DNA of 64,000 bases from Isoetes taiwanensis (GCA_021234155.1 JAJEKV010000034.1:9251614-9315613), one strand, 5' to 3'; shown: positions 49,770 to 61,499, counted from the first letter of the stretch. Notes: generated from the sequence alone by a model not told the origin. Program-made: numbers and translations.

Positions 49770-52700
49770 ATGGATTCCGTAGAGAGCTTAGTAGCTCAAG
49801 TGCAAGGTCTATCAGGAAGCGGTGATGACATTTCACATTTGCATAACCAGCTCAAGCAAGCAGATGATATGTTGCATGCTCAGGCAGGTCGCCTCCAGCC
49901 GGCATTGCAAGAGCTTGATCCGGCCAAGCATTCTCTTGGTTATCTTTATTTCCTGTAAGTTCCTAAATATTTATCTAGGGTTAGGGTTTAATGAGGCACA
50001 CTTCAACGGCTATGCTTGTGCAGGGAAGCCCGCTCTTCTTTGACCTTGTCACCGGAGGAAGTAGAAAGTTTCTTGGTTACGACATCAACTTTTATCAGGA
50101 TCGGCGTTCCAGAACAAATTCGTTTGGCACCGGAAAAATGTATTGTTATTTCAGTGCAGGCATTTATTTAGCATCACATGTATGATCTTTTGAGCATATA
50201 ATATAGGATTGATTGGCTCTCATTTGTAAGACTTAGTTGAATGAAAAGAAATGTTGAATACCTTTGAGCTTGCAATTAGAAGGTTGTACAACTTTTTTAG
50301 GTAGTGATATCTGGATTTAAGCTAGAAATCTTGCGCTTGCATTTCTTAAATATGTTCCGTTATATCAGCTATCCATTCGTTTTTTACTCCATTGTGCTGT
50401 TGCAGTTAATACGCTCTGCAGAAGGATGAAGGATCATGCAATACAAATGCAGAAACCTAAAAGAATGGTTGTCCCTTTACAATTGGCAATTCAGAAGCTT
50501 CAAGTCTCATCTGAATATTTAACCCCACTCCATGCTGACTTCTTACAAGTGTGTTTGCTTTCGAAGTGCTATAAAGCAGCACTTGATATACTTAAAGATG
50601 ACATTTTTGAGATTGATCAGAAAAGAACAGGTCTTGTACCAAGAGACTTTCTTCTTTACTGTTATTATGGGTATGCATTTTCTTTGTTCATAAATATGCT
50701 TCTTAGTTCATAAAATAACTGGTTTGCTTATGTGTGTAGTTCATTCTATGGCCTGCTCAAGTGCATAATTTCATGTTGTGCAGGGGAATGGTGTTGATTG
50801 GTCTGAAGCAATTTGACAGGACTTTAGAATTCCTGCAAAATGTGAGTGATTTGTTGTTTTACAGTATGTTATTCATGTTTGTTTGTTTGGAGACTCACAC
50901 AGTTGATTTTAAGTAGGCCATCACTGCGCCTGCCACAGTACTAAGTGCTATTACCATAGAAGCTTATAAGAAGTATGTCTTAGTGTGCCTCATTCATATC
51001 GGACAGGTGCGACCTCGTATCCTTTATATTTGTTGATTTTCTGTCTCTCTCCTTGTTGCCTTGTGGCACATTTTATCTATATGGCTGCTTCTGTCAATGT
51101 CGGGATATGAACTTTCAATTGTTCTTTTTCACAAAGCAGTTGATGTACCTGACAATGTTGCATGTATTATCATCTTGTATTCCATGATCAGTGAAGTGTA
51201 AGAGAATCAGCTGATCAGTAGTGCGATGTGAACAGTTAAGAGAAATATCATATATCATTATAATTTGTGTGTGAGAATTTTATGAGGCAATTTCATGTAC
51301 CCTATTCTTAGGGGTATGCATGCAATTCAAATGAGGCAATTCCAGAGACCAAAGGTGTACTTTGATTGGCATAGCATATTATGTTCAAGATCTTTTAGGG
51401 AGAGAAGAAAGCATACTCATCACCTTTTTACATCTATAGAGCTGATTGTGGTTGGGTTTTATATAGTTTTTTGACTATGGAGATTGTCCTCCCAATTTCT
51501 TCAACCAATTCTAAGGATTAACTGGTATCAGGCAATAATATCTATATCTTTTCATGGGTCAATTGACAATCTAGAGACATAGCAGCAGTTGTATGCCTGT
51601 CAGTTTTTTAATAAAAACCAGGCAATAATATCTATGTCCTTTCATTGGTCAATCGACAATCTAGAGACATAGCAGCAGTTCTATGCCTATCAGTTTTTAA
51701 ATAAAATCTAGTGGTGGGCACTCTGAATGCTTTCCCACATCCAGTGTGGCTAATATATTGGTAGGAGATCAAGGCTCAGGCAATAAGTTCAATGAACAAA
51801 AGATTGCTCTAATTGTGTTGAATATTACTTTTGACTCCTACTTACATTGGATTTGTCCCAAGTTCTGTTAGACTTTCTGGAAGGTTTGATTAAATGTTGG
51901 ATTTGCCATTTTTATTGTAGCTTCCAGCTTTCCCAAAGTATACTCCTTCTGTTGTTCAGCGAAGCTTGAAATGCTGCACTCAAGTATGATCTCCTTTTCC
52001 TGTTTGACATCCATATACCGTAGAATATATTGTTTGCCAGGAATGTTTTTCTGATACAACTATCTTTTGTCTGGGGCAGAGTTACATTGAATTTGCAAAT
52101 GTCTATGCCACCCGCAATATTGCAGATTTAAAGCGAAGCCTTGCCGTGCATGAGAATACCTTCAAAAATGTATGAATAGCCGATCCTCTTATTTTTATAG
52201 ACCTGCTGCTAGGAAATTTAAACTTAAAAATCCAATTCTGGACAAACATGCTGCCTATTTTGTACCACCAATACTCACATGATGACGGACGCCATGTCTT
52301 TGCAGGATAGAAATTTAGGATTGGCAAAGCAGGTTGAGGCTTCACTATATAAGAGGAACATTCAACGTCTAACTCAAACGTTTCTCACCCTGTCGTTGCA
52401 TGATATTGCTGAAACTGTGCATCTTGATGGACCTAAAGAAGCTGAGCTTTATATTCTTCAAATGGTAATGTCTCTGAACTAGGTCTTTGTTTGATTATTT
52501 TTAGTTGGTGGCTTCTGAGTATCTTAAGTCTTTTGCTAGATTCAAGGCCGAGAAATATTTGCTACTATTAATCAAAAGGATGGGATGGTAAGCTTTCAAG
52601 AAGACCCAGAGCAGTATAAAACACGGGAAATGACCCAAAGACTGCATACTGAAATTCACAAGTAACGGTCCATATTCATTCTTCTTCATAGCTTGTTAAG

Positions 52701-52992
52701 AATAGTTCGTTTGCAGAATGTGGGACATTTTAAGTTTGCGTTATTTTAATTTTCTGTAACATTACCATAGGGTCATAGAAGTAGCAAAAAAGTTGGCTTC
52801 TGTTGATGAGCAGGTGTCTTGTGATCGTGCCTACATTAGCAAGGTAATGTTGAATGTGGGATATGTATCCTTTTCCCATCAGTTTGTGACATTGAACTGT
52901 GATTGCCTTGGCAGCTTGGAAAAGATCATCATGCACGCTTTGACTCTGACGATTTTGAGCTCGTGCCGCAAAAGGTATATGCGAATGTTTAA
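49770..52992 (+). CDS. CSN3: COP9 signalosome complex subunit 3, complete, 11 exons
   Basis: CSN3 is a PCI-domain scaffold subunit of the eight-subunit COP9 signalosome, the nuclear complex that removes NEDD8 from cullins and so tunes SCF/CRL ubiquitin ligases. In Arabidopsis its loss gives the fusca/cop phenotype. Exons: 49770-49954, 50024-50139, 50406-50670, 50784-50841, 50917-51006, 51921-51983, 52080-52169, 52306-52464, 52540-52661, 52771-52843, 52915-52992. All introns are GT-AG, phases are consistent, and 1299 bases give 432 residues, close to the 429 I recall for Arabidopsis. Landmarks are [10 protein letters not shown] (about 55-64), QKLQVSS (about 121), [10 protein letters not shown] (about 180), [19 protein letters not shown] (about 302, PCI region), INQKDGMV (about 351), DPEQYK and DDFELVPQK at the end. 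PCI should cover roughly 205-370. The ATG at 49770 matches the conserved N-terminus [15 protein letters not shown]. No stop or frameshift was found. The last exon reads through a good donor, so the extreme C-terminus may differ. Confidence 0.95.
49976..49990 (+). promoter_or_regulatory. Telo-box-like motif in CSN3 intron 1
   Basis: TAGGGTTAGGGTTTA in the 69-bp first intron contains the plant telo-box (AAACCCTAA on the complement is approximated). Such motifs are common near the 5' end of plant housekeeping genes. Function here is inferred. Confidence 0.35.
51529..51706. repeat. Two-copy tandem duplication in CSN3 intron 5, 90-bp unit
   Basis: CAGGCAATAATATCTAT starts at 51529 and 51619. Both copies run through CAATCTAGAGACATAGCAGC with few changes. 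It sits in the 914-bp intron, by far the longest of the gene (the others are 69-266 bp). Confidence 0.9.
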
Positions 52993-53384
52993 GTATGTCG
53001 TCTCCCGGCTGAGAAAGATTCCAGAAGCATTGAAATGTGCCAATTTTGCGTTTGGTAACAATTACGGTTTGGTGTACATATATAATTGGAGATCATGGAT
53101 AATTTTCTATTGCACACGGATGCTAAATTGTAATGAATTGTACTGTTTTTGACCCACCAGGCCATGCTAGCACACAACCTACCAAAGTACAAACATGAAA
53201 CGTACTCAATTTCAAAGAAAAAGCTTTAGGGATCGAACATGATACCCAAGACTTGCATTATGCTGGCATATATTCGTCAAGGTAAATAGGTACTCGTTCC
53301 TGCAGATTCTTGGACCATTCTTGTTCAGAATGAAAAGTCCTCTCCACAAAAACCTTAGAATCAGGTACAAGCTTACTTGATGTT
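52993..53384. other. CSN3 3' flank
   Basis: Likely 3' UTR and spacer. It would also hold a further short terminal exon if the donor at 52975 is used. No clear poly(A) signal was chosen. No other feature seen. Confidence 0.4.
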
Positions 53385-53497
53385 GTAGAACAGAATGGGG
53401 GAAGCCATTCTTGTTACCCCCGTGACCTCCCTGCCATGACCTCCATATTCTATAGGTCATGGGGGCAGCAAGAATGGCTTCCCCCATTCCGTTCTAC
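53385..53497. repeat. Foldback (MITE-like or small-RNA-precursor-like), 44-bp arms
   Basis: Arms 53385-53428 and 53454-53497 are reverse complements at 40 of 44 positions, with a 25-base loop. The ends are GTAGAAC and GTTCTAC. All four differences are transitions; on a transcript two of them leave G-U pairs and two A-C mismatches. It lies about 400 bp after the CSN3 stop codon. I found no clear target-site duplication. It could be a tiny foldback transposon or a hairpin RNA locus. Confidence 0.85.
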
Positions 53498-54025
53498 ATT
53501 ACATCTGGATCCTTGGTTCATTATTTGGATTTCCAAGAGTTTAGGGGATAGACTAAAGTAGGGCTTTGTTGTTTTGAGGAATATTTTAAAAAGGACATAA
53601 TTACATTTGATGAACTTTAAAAGGTGGAATCACTGGAGAAGATGGTGCTTTTGGGTTCCTGGCACACTTGCGCCCAAGTAGATACTCTGGCCACGTTGGA
53701 AATTTGAGGCTAAATTTCAAGCAAGCTTAAGCAAGAAACGGTAGAATGTTACACTCTCAACGCTAAGTACCAAAGCAGACTTTGTTACACTTTTAACTTG
53801 TTCACTAAAAGTTCTCCACAATCTTTAATGATGACATTGACATGGCATAAGGGTAGGATGGAATATGGAAAGCCTTCATAACAAGCCAAGGTATTTTTGG
53901 TTGGCAAAAAACATAAAAGGCAAGAAAAACCTAGGTAAGTTCATTCAAAAGTAGGTATCAACCTAGATGAATAACACAAACAAATGACAAGCTAATTCAC
54001 CACTAAAACGACGTCACCAAAGCAC

Positions 54026-54124
54026 GACCTCTCCACCATAAGATTGGGTCCTTGAGCTCATCTCGAGCATCTATACATGACCTCTCCACCATAAGAATGG
54101 GTCCTTGAGCTCATCTCAAGCAAC
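54026..54124. repeat. Two-copy tandem duplication, 53-bp unit
   Basis: GACCTCTCCACCATAAGA starts at 54026 and 54079; both copies run to GAGCTCATCTC and differ at few positions. Confidence 0.9.
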
Positions 54125-54269
54125 TATATAGTCTGCTTTTTGTTCCACAATGGACACAGACCTAAAGGGGAGATCCAAAAGCCCGAAAATGTATTCCTTT
54201 CCAAGAGTGACAAAACTAAAGTATCTTAATAATCTTTGCTTGGCTGTCTCGGGCAATAGCCTGCATGAT

Positions 54270-54409
54270 TCAGAGATAAGCTCAATTGTGTGAGTCGTGA
54301 ATCTAGAAATCTAGAAGCATATTTCTAGAGGAAAACTTTTCAGAGATAAGCTCAATTGTGTGAGTTGAAAATCCAGAAATCTAAAAGCATATTTCTAGAT
54401 GAAATAATG
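54270..54409. repeat. Two-copy tandem duplication, 70-bp unit
   Basis: TCAGAGATAAGCTCAATTGT starts at 54270 and 54340; both copies continue to GCATATTTCTAGA, and a third partial GCATATTTCTAGA-like stretch (CATATTTCTAGAT) follows at about 54418. Confidence 0.9.
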
Positions 54410-54523
54410 TCTAGAAACATATTTCTAGATTAAATACTGTCTAAGTTGTGCATAGGTGCAAAAGGAAGTTCTTTGATGACAGTTCCTTGATTCTATAGTT
54501 AGCCATGTGATTTATCTTTGCAT

Positions 54524-54970
54524 TCATTTGCTAGTTGTATGGTTAATTATCAGGTTAAACGAAATATTTTGGGTAGGTTCCCCGTATTTCAATCTTAGGC
54601 TTAACAATATTTTATCAAACCATACATAATCATACATCCAATTTTGAATTTTAATTTTTTCCACAGCTAATTTTTTTGGGTTTTGCCTCAGGCGAGGCCG
54701 ACACGTGTGAATATTTTGGGTGTCACTTTCTTCGGCTGCAAGCAAGCCCTGGATCATGACCACGTGCCAACTCTTTCTCCAAAAAGATTTCGCTATGATG
54801 ATGGAACGACAATCAGATATGGAGGCTGCACGTGGAAGATTTGGTTGTTGTCCAATTCGAGCAGCGGCATCGTAAGCTCGAACTGCTTCTTCTACCATGG
54901 CAAATGATCCAAGCCATAGCCGGGTCCTCTTTTAGCCTCTGGTTCCCTCTGCCTCACACTTTGATAATCA
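54524..54970 (-). pseudogene. AP2/ERF-domain gene fragment, frameshifted
   Basis: On the minus strand, RLWLGSFAMVEEAVRAYDAA (from about 54918 down) is the second half of an AP2/ERF DNA-binding domain: the W-LG-F strand followed by the EEA-RAYD-AA helix. Just upstream, in another frame (about 54955-54920), VRQREPEAKR matches the strand before it (the I-REP-KK/R region of DREB-type proteins). One frameshift near 54920 joins the two. The first strand with YRGVR is not visible, and after the helix the sequence passes NLPRAAS into 85 unrelated residues. AP2/ERF proteins are plant transcription factors. I read this as a truncated, decayed copy; a sequencing indel is the alternative explanation for the frameshift but not for the missing N-terminal half. 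Confidence 0.6.
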
Positions 54971-55119
54971 CAACTTTGCATTTTTCGGAAGCCTTCTTCC
55001 ATGGCTAAATCCTCTTCCTCTGAATCAAACCCTTTGAGATGCTATATTTTAGCCCATAATTTTGTCTTTTGCTATGCTCCATATTAGAACTTCAATTAAT
55101 TTTGGTAGACGTTCATTTA

Positions 55120-55330
55120 TGGGATATATTCCCACAAGTTAGGCTATACCCTATGACAAGATTGATGAAATACATAAGGTTTGAAAAGATGCATTCAATG
55201 GTATAAATTGCATACATGTATTATACAATTGTCAGGAGAGAGAAAACGGAGGCTCTCGCTGCCCTGCATCGCCCCCGCATGATATGCACCCAAACACTAA
55301 GGAGGTTTTAGGGAGAATCTTATTGTAAAT
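55120..55330. repeat. Dispersed direct repeat, left copy
   Basis: About 210 bases alignable with 57105-57300: TTCCCACAA, GGTTTGAA, CATACATGTA, TACAATTG, then CTCTCG-TGC and CACCCAAA, and GGTTTTAG in the same order. No gene between or within is recognised except the LINE end at 55.8-56.3 kb. Confidence 0.65.
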
Positions 55331-55402
55331 GTAAGTGGTAATAGTTCGTTGTTATATGATTTTTTTTATGAGCTGCAAAAAAGGTATTGTAGGCAAACAA
55401 TC

Positions 55403-55486
55403 GATTTGAATATACTACATAACTACAAAATACAAATATACTCTGATTTGAATATAATACATAACTACAAAATACAAACATACTCT
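55403..55486. repeat. Two-copy tandem duplication, 42-bp unit
   Basis: GATTTGAATATA starts at 55403 and 55445; both copies continue CATAACTACAAAATACAAA. Confidence 0.9.
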
Positions 55487-55784
55487 TGACAATGGAAATA
55501 AAACAACCATGTTACTTTTATCTTTAAAAAAAAGGAATAACACCTAAGTGACTATTCTATGCATCAAGTCCAATGTTTGCATTACTTTCATTACAAAGGA
55601 CAATTTGAATTTAACAATAGAGATGAGTATTTAAGGTACAACAACAACGAATATAGAATGCCCTTGTTCTTGATGGATTGCCATTCCTAATACATTGAAT
55701 GATGCTATTACATTCTGCGTTAGAGATGAGTACCAAGTTGAATGTTGAAATTTCATCTCAAAGAGCAAACTAAGTCTAACAATA

Positions 55785-56310
55785 GAATAGAGTAGAGTAG
55801 AGTAGAATAGAATGCATCTTTATCGTCCATGTAGACCTTAGCCAATGGGACTCAAACAAAGAAAATAGCAAACACATTACTATCGGGATTAAAAAACACC
55901 CCGCTCCAAAGAGTTTTCATGGGAAAAACCTTGGTAGAAATAGGTATAATAAATGTACAAAGTTGTACAATGATGTATTAAGGTACAATTCAGTACCATG
56001 CCAGAGGTTACGGTTGAATGCATGTATCCATGATCTCTTGAAGATATGATCCCAATAAGCCCACAGAGGTCATGTTTAATAGCAGATGTAGTGGCTGACT
56101 AGGCGAGACTAACTCAACATAGTATGCCTGGACATGGTCGTATACTGGACAGTTTTGAAAGGCATAACATTCATCCGCAATGGCTCCCTGCTGGCAACAT
56201 TGACAGATCTCATCCTCGCTGCCTCCCAAATCCATCTGCTTGTCTCAATGCAAAGGCGATGTGCTTCCCTTCGAATGGAAGCTATCACTTTACCCTTCTT
56301 CATGGTTAGA
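55785..56310 (-). mobile_element. LINE 3' end: CQCC-type C-terminus and (TAGAA)n tail
   Basis: The minus frame 56235-56008 contains ICQCCQQGAIADECYAFQNC and CPVYDHVQAYY. A neighbouring frame (56303-56109) contributes HRLCIETSRW. Together they are the C-terminal zinc-knuckle-like end (IETGRW...C-CC...DE-H-F--CP-Y---R) of a LINE reverse transcriptase. A GAGTAGAGTAGAATAGAATG tail precedes it on the plus strand (55788-55812), and CGTCCATGTAGACC follows, shared with the ends at 25.86 and 60.38 kb. The 5' part is missing or too decayed to see right of 56.3 kb. Confidence 0.7.
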
Positions 56311-57104
56311 TATGTACGCAGGTAGCATTGTGGACCTCAGTCAGCATTTGATATGCTGCTTGTAGCATGCCATTTTAACATGTTCCAAAACGTCTGCATT
56401 TTGCTAATGAAGCAAGCATCAAGGTATCGCCGCAAATGGTGGTGGTCCTCTCAGTTTGGACCTATTCGCACCTCTACTCCTGCACATTCCATCGTGAGAA
56501 CCACTGAACTCCTTTCTCTTTCCAGCAGATTTTGAGACATTGTTTATCAGTCCTTATATTTTGCTTCCATTGTTTATAGGTGCTCTAGAAGTGGGACAAG
56601 AAGTCATCTCTTTGTCCTTTACTCGTCTATCTGGCCATCCCAAGTACAAGTCAGGCGGAAGGCCCTTTTGATGGTTTGGACATTGGAAAGAGAAGGTTCT
56701 ATGGGGTATATGGCAGGCTGTTGTATGCGATGTAGGAGCATCAAAAAGTCCATCCCAAAAGATAGTGCAACATTCATTAATGAGAGCACAACTTGGTACA
56801 AAAACTTGTACTTAAAAACAATACATGAATGCACCAGATAGATTTAAATATGTCCAAGTTTCTTATATATACATCACACCACAAATTTGCCATTACAAAA
56901 ATAGTAAAATGTTACTCAAATTATTTAACATCTATAGTGCATGCACAGATACTTCCCAATCATCCTTGCAATTTCACCTGAACAATCAAAGTCCCAAACT
57001 CAATACATTGCTGGGTGATTTGGGCGTATCGAGCTATTGGATTGGCATATTCAGGAGTTGTGCTTCATTTTGGGCTATAGATAACCATCCTCGTTTCTGG
57101 GGTA

Positions 57105-57310
57105 CGTTCCCACAAATGGGATATATACTATATAGCAAAATCTCTAAGATACTATATGGTTTGAATTAAGTATATTGATGGTAATAATTTCATACATGTA
57201 CTTTACAATTGCAGCGAGGGGAAAAAAGAGAGCTCTCGTTGCTCTTTGTCACCCCTTGTATGAATATCCACCCAAATAAAAAGGGGGTTTTAGACAAAAG
57301 TTAATTAGAA
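57105..57310. repeat. Dispersed direct repeat, right copy
   Basis: Partner of 55120-55330, same strand, about 1.98 kb away. The landmarks TTCCCACAAATGGG, GGTTTGAA, CATACATGTA, TACAATTG and GGTTTTAG are in order. They could be decayed LTRs or two members of a short interspersed family. Confidence 0.65.
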
Positions 57311-57319
57311 AAATAGAAG

Positions 57320-60300
57320 GTAATGGTTTGTGTTGTTAAAAAAAATTTGGCCCCTTCAGGGCCTTGGAAAGGGTGTTGTAAATATTAAATAAGAGGAAAG
57401 ATACATGAGGGCAAAACAACTATAAGATAATGATATAATGATAAGATAAGACATTAAAGGCATTGTGCATACATATTTGTATAACAATTGAAAACTAACA
57501 ATTAAAATAGGTGCATTTTTATGTGCCAGAGGGCCTGTTACATCATGTAAGAATGTAGAGAAGATATAAACAAAAACTCAAAAAATACGATAACGTATTG
57601 CCTACATTTTGTTAACATGGCATGAACCGACTGAAAAATGATATCAAAAGACAAAAGATGCATTCACATAGTTGACAATCCAGAAGCAACTCCCATTGTT
57701 CAACAACCGAATCACTAAAAAAAAAACCTGGTGTGCAAGCAACGTCAAACATCCAACCTGCAAACCGGATATAACATGGACGCATTCATGTCCAAAGCGC
57801 ATTATTGCAAATCAAGAGTAACGGTTGAAACATTAACGCATTGTAGACTGTAAAATCAATATTGTACCTAGAATTATCAGCCTATTAATTCAGACATGGC
57901 TAAATCTTTTCAGTTTTTTTGTTCTTTGCTTGTTTATTGTGCATGCTACGGCTTTAGAGACCAAAACCGTGGAAGCAATAATAGACTCGTAAATAAGCAG
58001 AACAAGAATTGCATTGCAAACAAGTCCTTCTATATTTCCTTCATCAGAATGATCAGCACTAGAAGTTATGAAGCATGGTTTTGCTCCACCATAGCCAATG
58101 GCAACAAGGTATTGGCTAATATAATTAGGTACTTTTTTAGGTAGTTTTATGGTCCATTATTAGTAATTTTTGTGGTAGGATGTAGCATGCCTATGCCGAG
58201 GGATGAAGTTACATGGTTAGTTTTACCAAAAAAAGAAACACGAGTGCCCTACCCGGCAGTATTCCATGGGCACTACCTAGGCCAATTTACTACGAATACA
58301 TTGGACATCAGCTATTTTGGCGTGCCTTGGAGAAGGGGTGGTCTTTTGCCCACGAAACTTGGTTTCCAAGGGTTCTGAGTCCATTGGCAGAGCCAATTTA
58401 TAGTTCTCAAGTGGAGGAGTTTTCCATCCCTCGCCAGGGCCTTCGGGAGAGGACTTTTGGGGGAAGCTGCTTCCGGAACACCAAAACTACCTTGGGTCTG
58501 AATTATACAGTCACTTTCTATGAAAGGTAAGAAAGGGCTATGCAGCTTGTATATATCAATCAAAGGAATGCAAGTCAAACATGTAGTCAAGACAAAATCC
58601 TCTCAGACATATCATACAAAGAAGTTTAACAATAAAAAGAGAGGGAGGAGAGAGAAGAATAGAAAGAAGAAATAGAAATCATAGAGTAAGAAGGGAACAA
58701 AAAATCAAGTAAAAATAAAATTCAAGTCAAAGGCAATAGGGAGAGGGACTAAATATCTTGTGACACGGAGATCATCTCAAATTGGGTTAAAATGTGATTT
58801 GAAACACTTATAGGATTACATCACAAAAGAAAGGTGTTGCACATGTAAAATGAAAAATTTGTTACCAAACAGATAGCAATAAGGTGCAATGTCCAACACA
58901 ATCTTCAAATCAGTGCAAAAAAGGCCTTGAGCCTTTTGAAGTTTGTGTACGAGATATAACTCTTATCTGTAAAAGGTTTTCCAGAATCGGCCTCAACCTA
59001 GCACTCAGACAATAGTGGGTGTTCTTCCATCTAAATTATTTGGTCCTTCGAGATCATAATTGGACGAGAATAACAAACCTAATATTGCAGAAATATTTAG
59101 CCATCAATAGCCATTGCTAGAGATACCTTCTCCATTACATAGCTTGGATGGAAGTGGGCCTTCTAGAATTTTTCGAGATACACACCTTGATACTCGGCTC
59201 CAACATTTGCTTTACGAGACCATGTTCAGCAGAGATTTTTTAATCCTATCAGTAATGCGTTTGATGTTCTCTTTTGATTGGGTCCCTTAGGCCTATTGGT
59301 CTGTGTGGATGATAAAAATACATTCATTTTAATTCAATTCTAAGGGATGCTACATGGATACAACTCTTCAAGTTAGTTCTTACCTCGAATATTGGCTATA
59401 TTGGTCGAAACTCTACACAGACGGTGGATGTTTCATGCAAACTTCAGAAGTAGAAATTACGGTGGAGGTTGACATGGGAATGTAAACTTCTCCAATAGAA
59501 GGTACAGTGGAATAGGAATATGCGCATCAGAAGGATGAGCAAGATCATGGCTTGGATATTAGGGCCCTAAATCTGCGTGCCATAGGGATTGCAGAGACGA
59601 CGACAAGCATTCGCTCAGATCTTGATGAGTCTTTGCATTCTTTAAATAGTGTCATGCATGTACATGTTGAAGGACGTCCCTTTCCTGCCTCATCGGGCCC
59701 GGGGAGATGTGTAACCGCGAGTAGTCTCATAGGGTGAATCCATGAGATTGCGTCTCCGAAAGGCTACAACCACGCCATAGCATGATTCAGCCTATCTGCA
59801 AAGTGTGCATAGGAGGGACGGATGGAGTGGACTACCTTAGCCATTGTTCTATGCCAGCCAACGCCATGTTATGCCTCTATCTGTTGTTATCTGAGGGCCT
59901 TGACAATTAGTCGACCCCCTTGAGTCTGAGCCTAGGGTAGAAGCCTCATTTATGGTGCATTTCCTTTGTTATGTTGGTATTCTGTTGTATTCGTATTGAT
60001 GAGGACGAGCCACCCTTCGTGGTGGTATATTATTTATTTGTATTCTTGTCAGATGCTAACATGTATATATGCTTCAGCTATATAGGATTCCCATAGAAGG
60101 CGTGGGACGAATGACACCTCTGTGTCCTTCACCCGGATACTTGCCCGTCATAAGTGGTCCGAGTCAGACGGAGGGCTTTTCTGTGGTGATGGAGTCGCAA
60201 TGGGAGGTGAATTTCCCATATTTATACGATGGGAGAATCGTTTAGGTTCGGGGAGCGTCACAACCTTTTAGAAAAGTTCCATCATGTTCCTTGTTTTCTT

Positions 60301-60370
60301 GTGGGTATAATAGCAGTTCACGTAAAATGATGGGTTCTAACCGTAGAACTATGGGCTTTAGCTATGAAGC
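57320..60370. other. AT-rich intergenic DNA, nothing recognised
   Basis: Short frames only. A 105-codon plus frame (58213-58530) and an overlapping 68-codon frame have ordinary composition but no domain I know. A purine-rich stretch lies at 58615-58720. A TATA-rich section with a CG-rich neighbourhood at 59.7-60.25 kb could be an LTR relic, but I cannot support boundaries. Confidence 0.4.
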
Positions 60371-60376
60371 TATACA

Positions 60377-60830
60377 TCGAATAGATTAGATAGATCCTTT
60401 TACGTCCATGGAGACCTCACCAAGCATAATGAGAAGGCTACAACGTTTGGGCAAAAGCACAGATGAAACTACGACATGGCCCTTAGGCTAAACAATCAAA
60501 CCCAACTTTAAATTCTAGGTAATAATAAGTGGTTCATGTTATCTAAACATAACCAAAACAATAGTTGGGATGGCCAGTGGTCTAGAACAATTGTTGTACC
60601 TACACGATAAACTATCCACTTCTTTTGAATCCGCGCTTCTCTCATTTTGCATAACTCCTCCCTATGCTTGAAAAGCTGAAGAGGAGAGAGGTCTTTTGTA
60701 CCAAGAAGCTGGTCACCTTTGAGATGATTCTCGTGTTGAAGATTATGGAATCAGTTAAATGCATCTTGGAAGCGTACCAGAAGAAGGCGAGGACGATCAG
60801 GTCTAATGGCTCCTAGAATCATAATGGTTC
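60377..60830 (-). mobile_element. Probable LINE 3' end, third copy of the same tail
   Basis: GAATAGATTAGATAGATCC followed by TACGTCCATGGAGACC (60378-60415) repeats the tail junction seen at 25.86 and 55.79 kb in the same orientation. No protein remnant was recognised to the right, so length is a guess. Confidence 0.4.
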
Positions 60831-61499
60831 CATGGGTGTGCTAGAGGATACGTGCCACTAGGTGCACACGCATCCGTACCCACCTTCGCAAAGTCCAGGA
60901 CGTCCATATAGGCACGTATGCTGCGATCCAGGGGATGTCAGACCCATACCCGGCCCATACGTAGTGACCGACTATAAGTCTAGCACACTGTAGGAGCCCC
61001 AGTAGCCATGCTCAACAAGGCTCCGCTCCCACTTCACTAGTTGTGTCCTTTATTTGGTGTTGAACCACATCATAGCGTCCACAGCCCGGTGGTCTCTTGT
61101 GCACAAGCCGCATTTAATGGGATTTAAGGGGTTCTAGCTAGGAGCATCACTAAATCTAGATAGCCTTTATGTCTCTACCCCCCTTAATCCAATACGACAC
61201 AAGAGGAACAAAAAGAGAAAACAACAATCAGATACAAACATCCATCATCATCATCATAAATAGATCATAGAATAGAATCTAATCATCCATCTACTCAAAC
61301 AAGGGTCAGAATAATACAAGCTATGCTAAAACTAACCGGTATCATAGCTATCTCTCTGGTTCTCCATCCTTCTGGCTGGAACCAAGGTTGAACAACAGCT
61401 CCTCCTCCACCAATCTCCCCCAATTCGAATTTGGGGCAAATTGGGGTGGAATCCCCAATTTGGGTGTCCCAAATTGGCAAGCCTGCCTTGCCCAATCGA

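Larger units (their letters stand above)
53500..54520. other. Spacer with two small tandem duplications
   Basis: No gene recognised. Two-copy repeats at 54026-54124 and 54270-54409 are listed separately. Confidence 0.5.

Noticed and set aside
54683-54907. 74-codon plus ORF
   Set aside because: Antisense shadow of the AP2/ERF-like fragment.
59700-60250. Possible gypsy LTR (CG-rich then TATA-rich segment)
   Set aside because: No second LTR, primer-binding site or polyprotein remnant found nearby.
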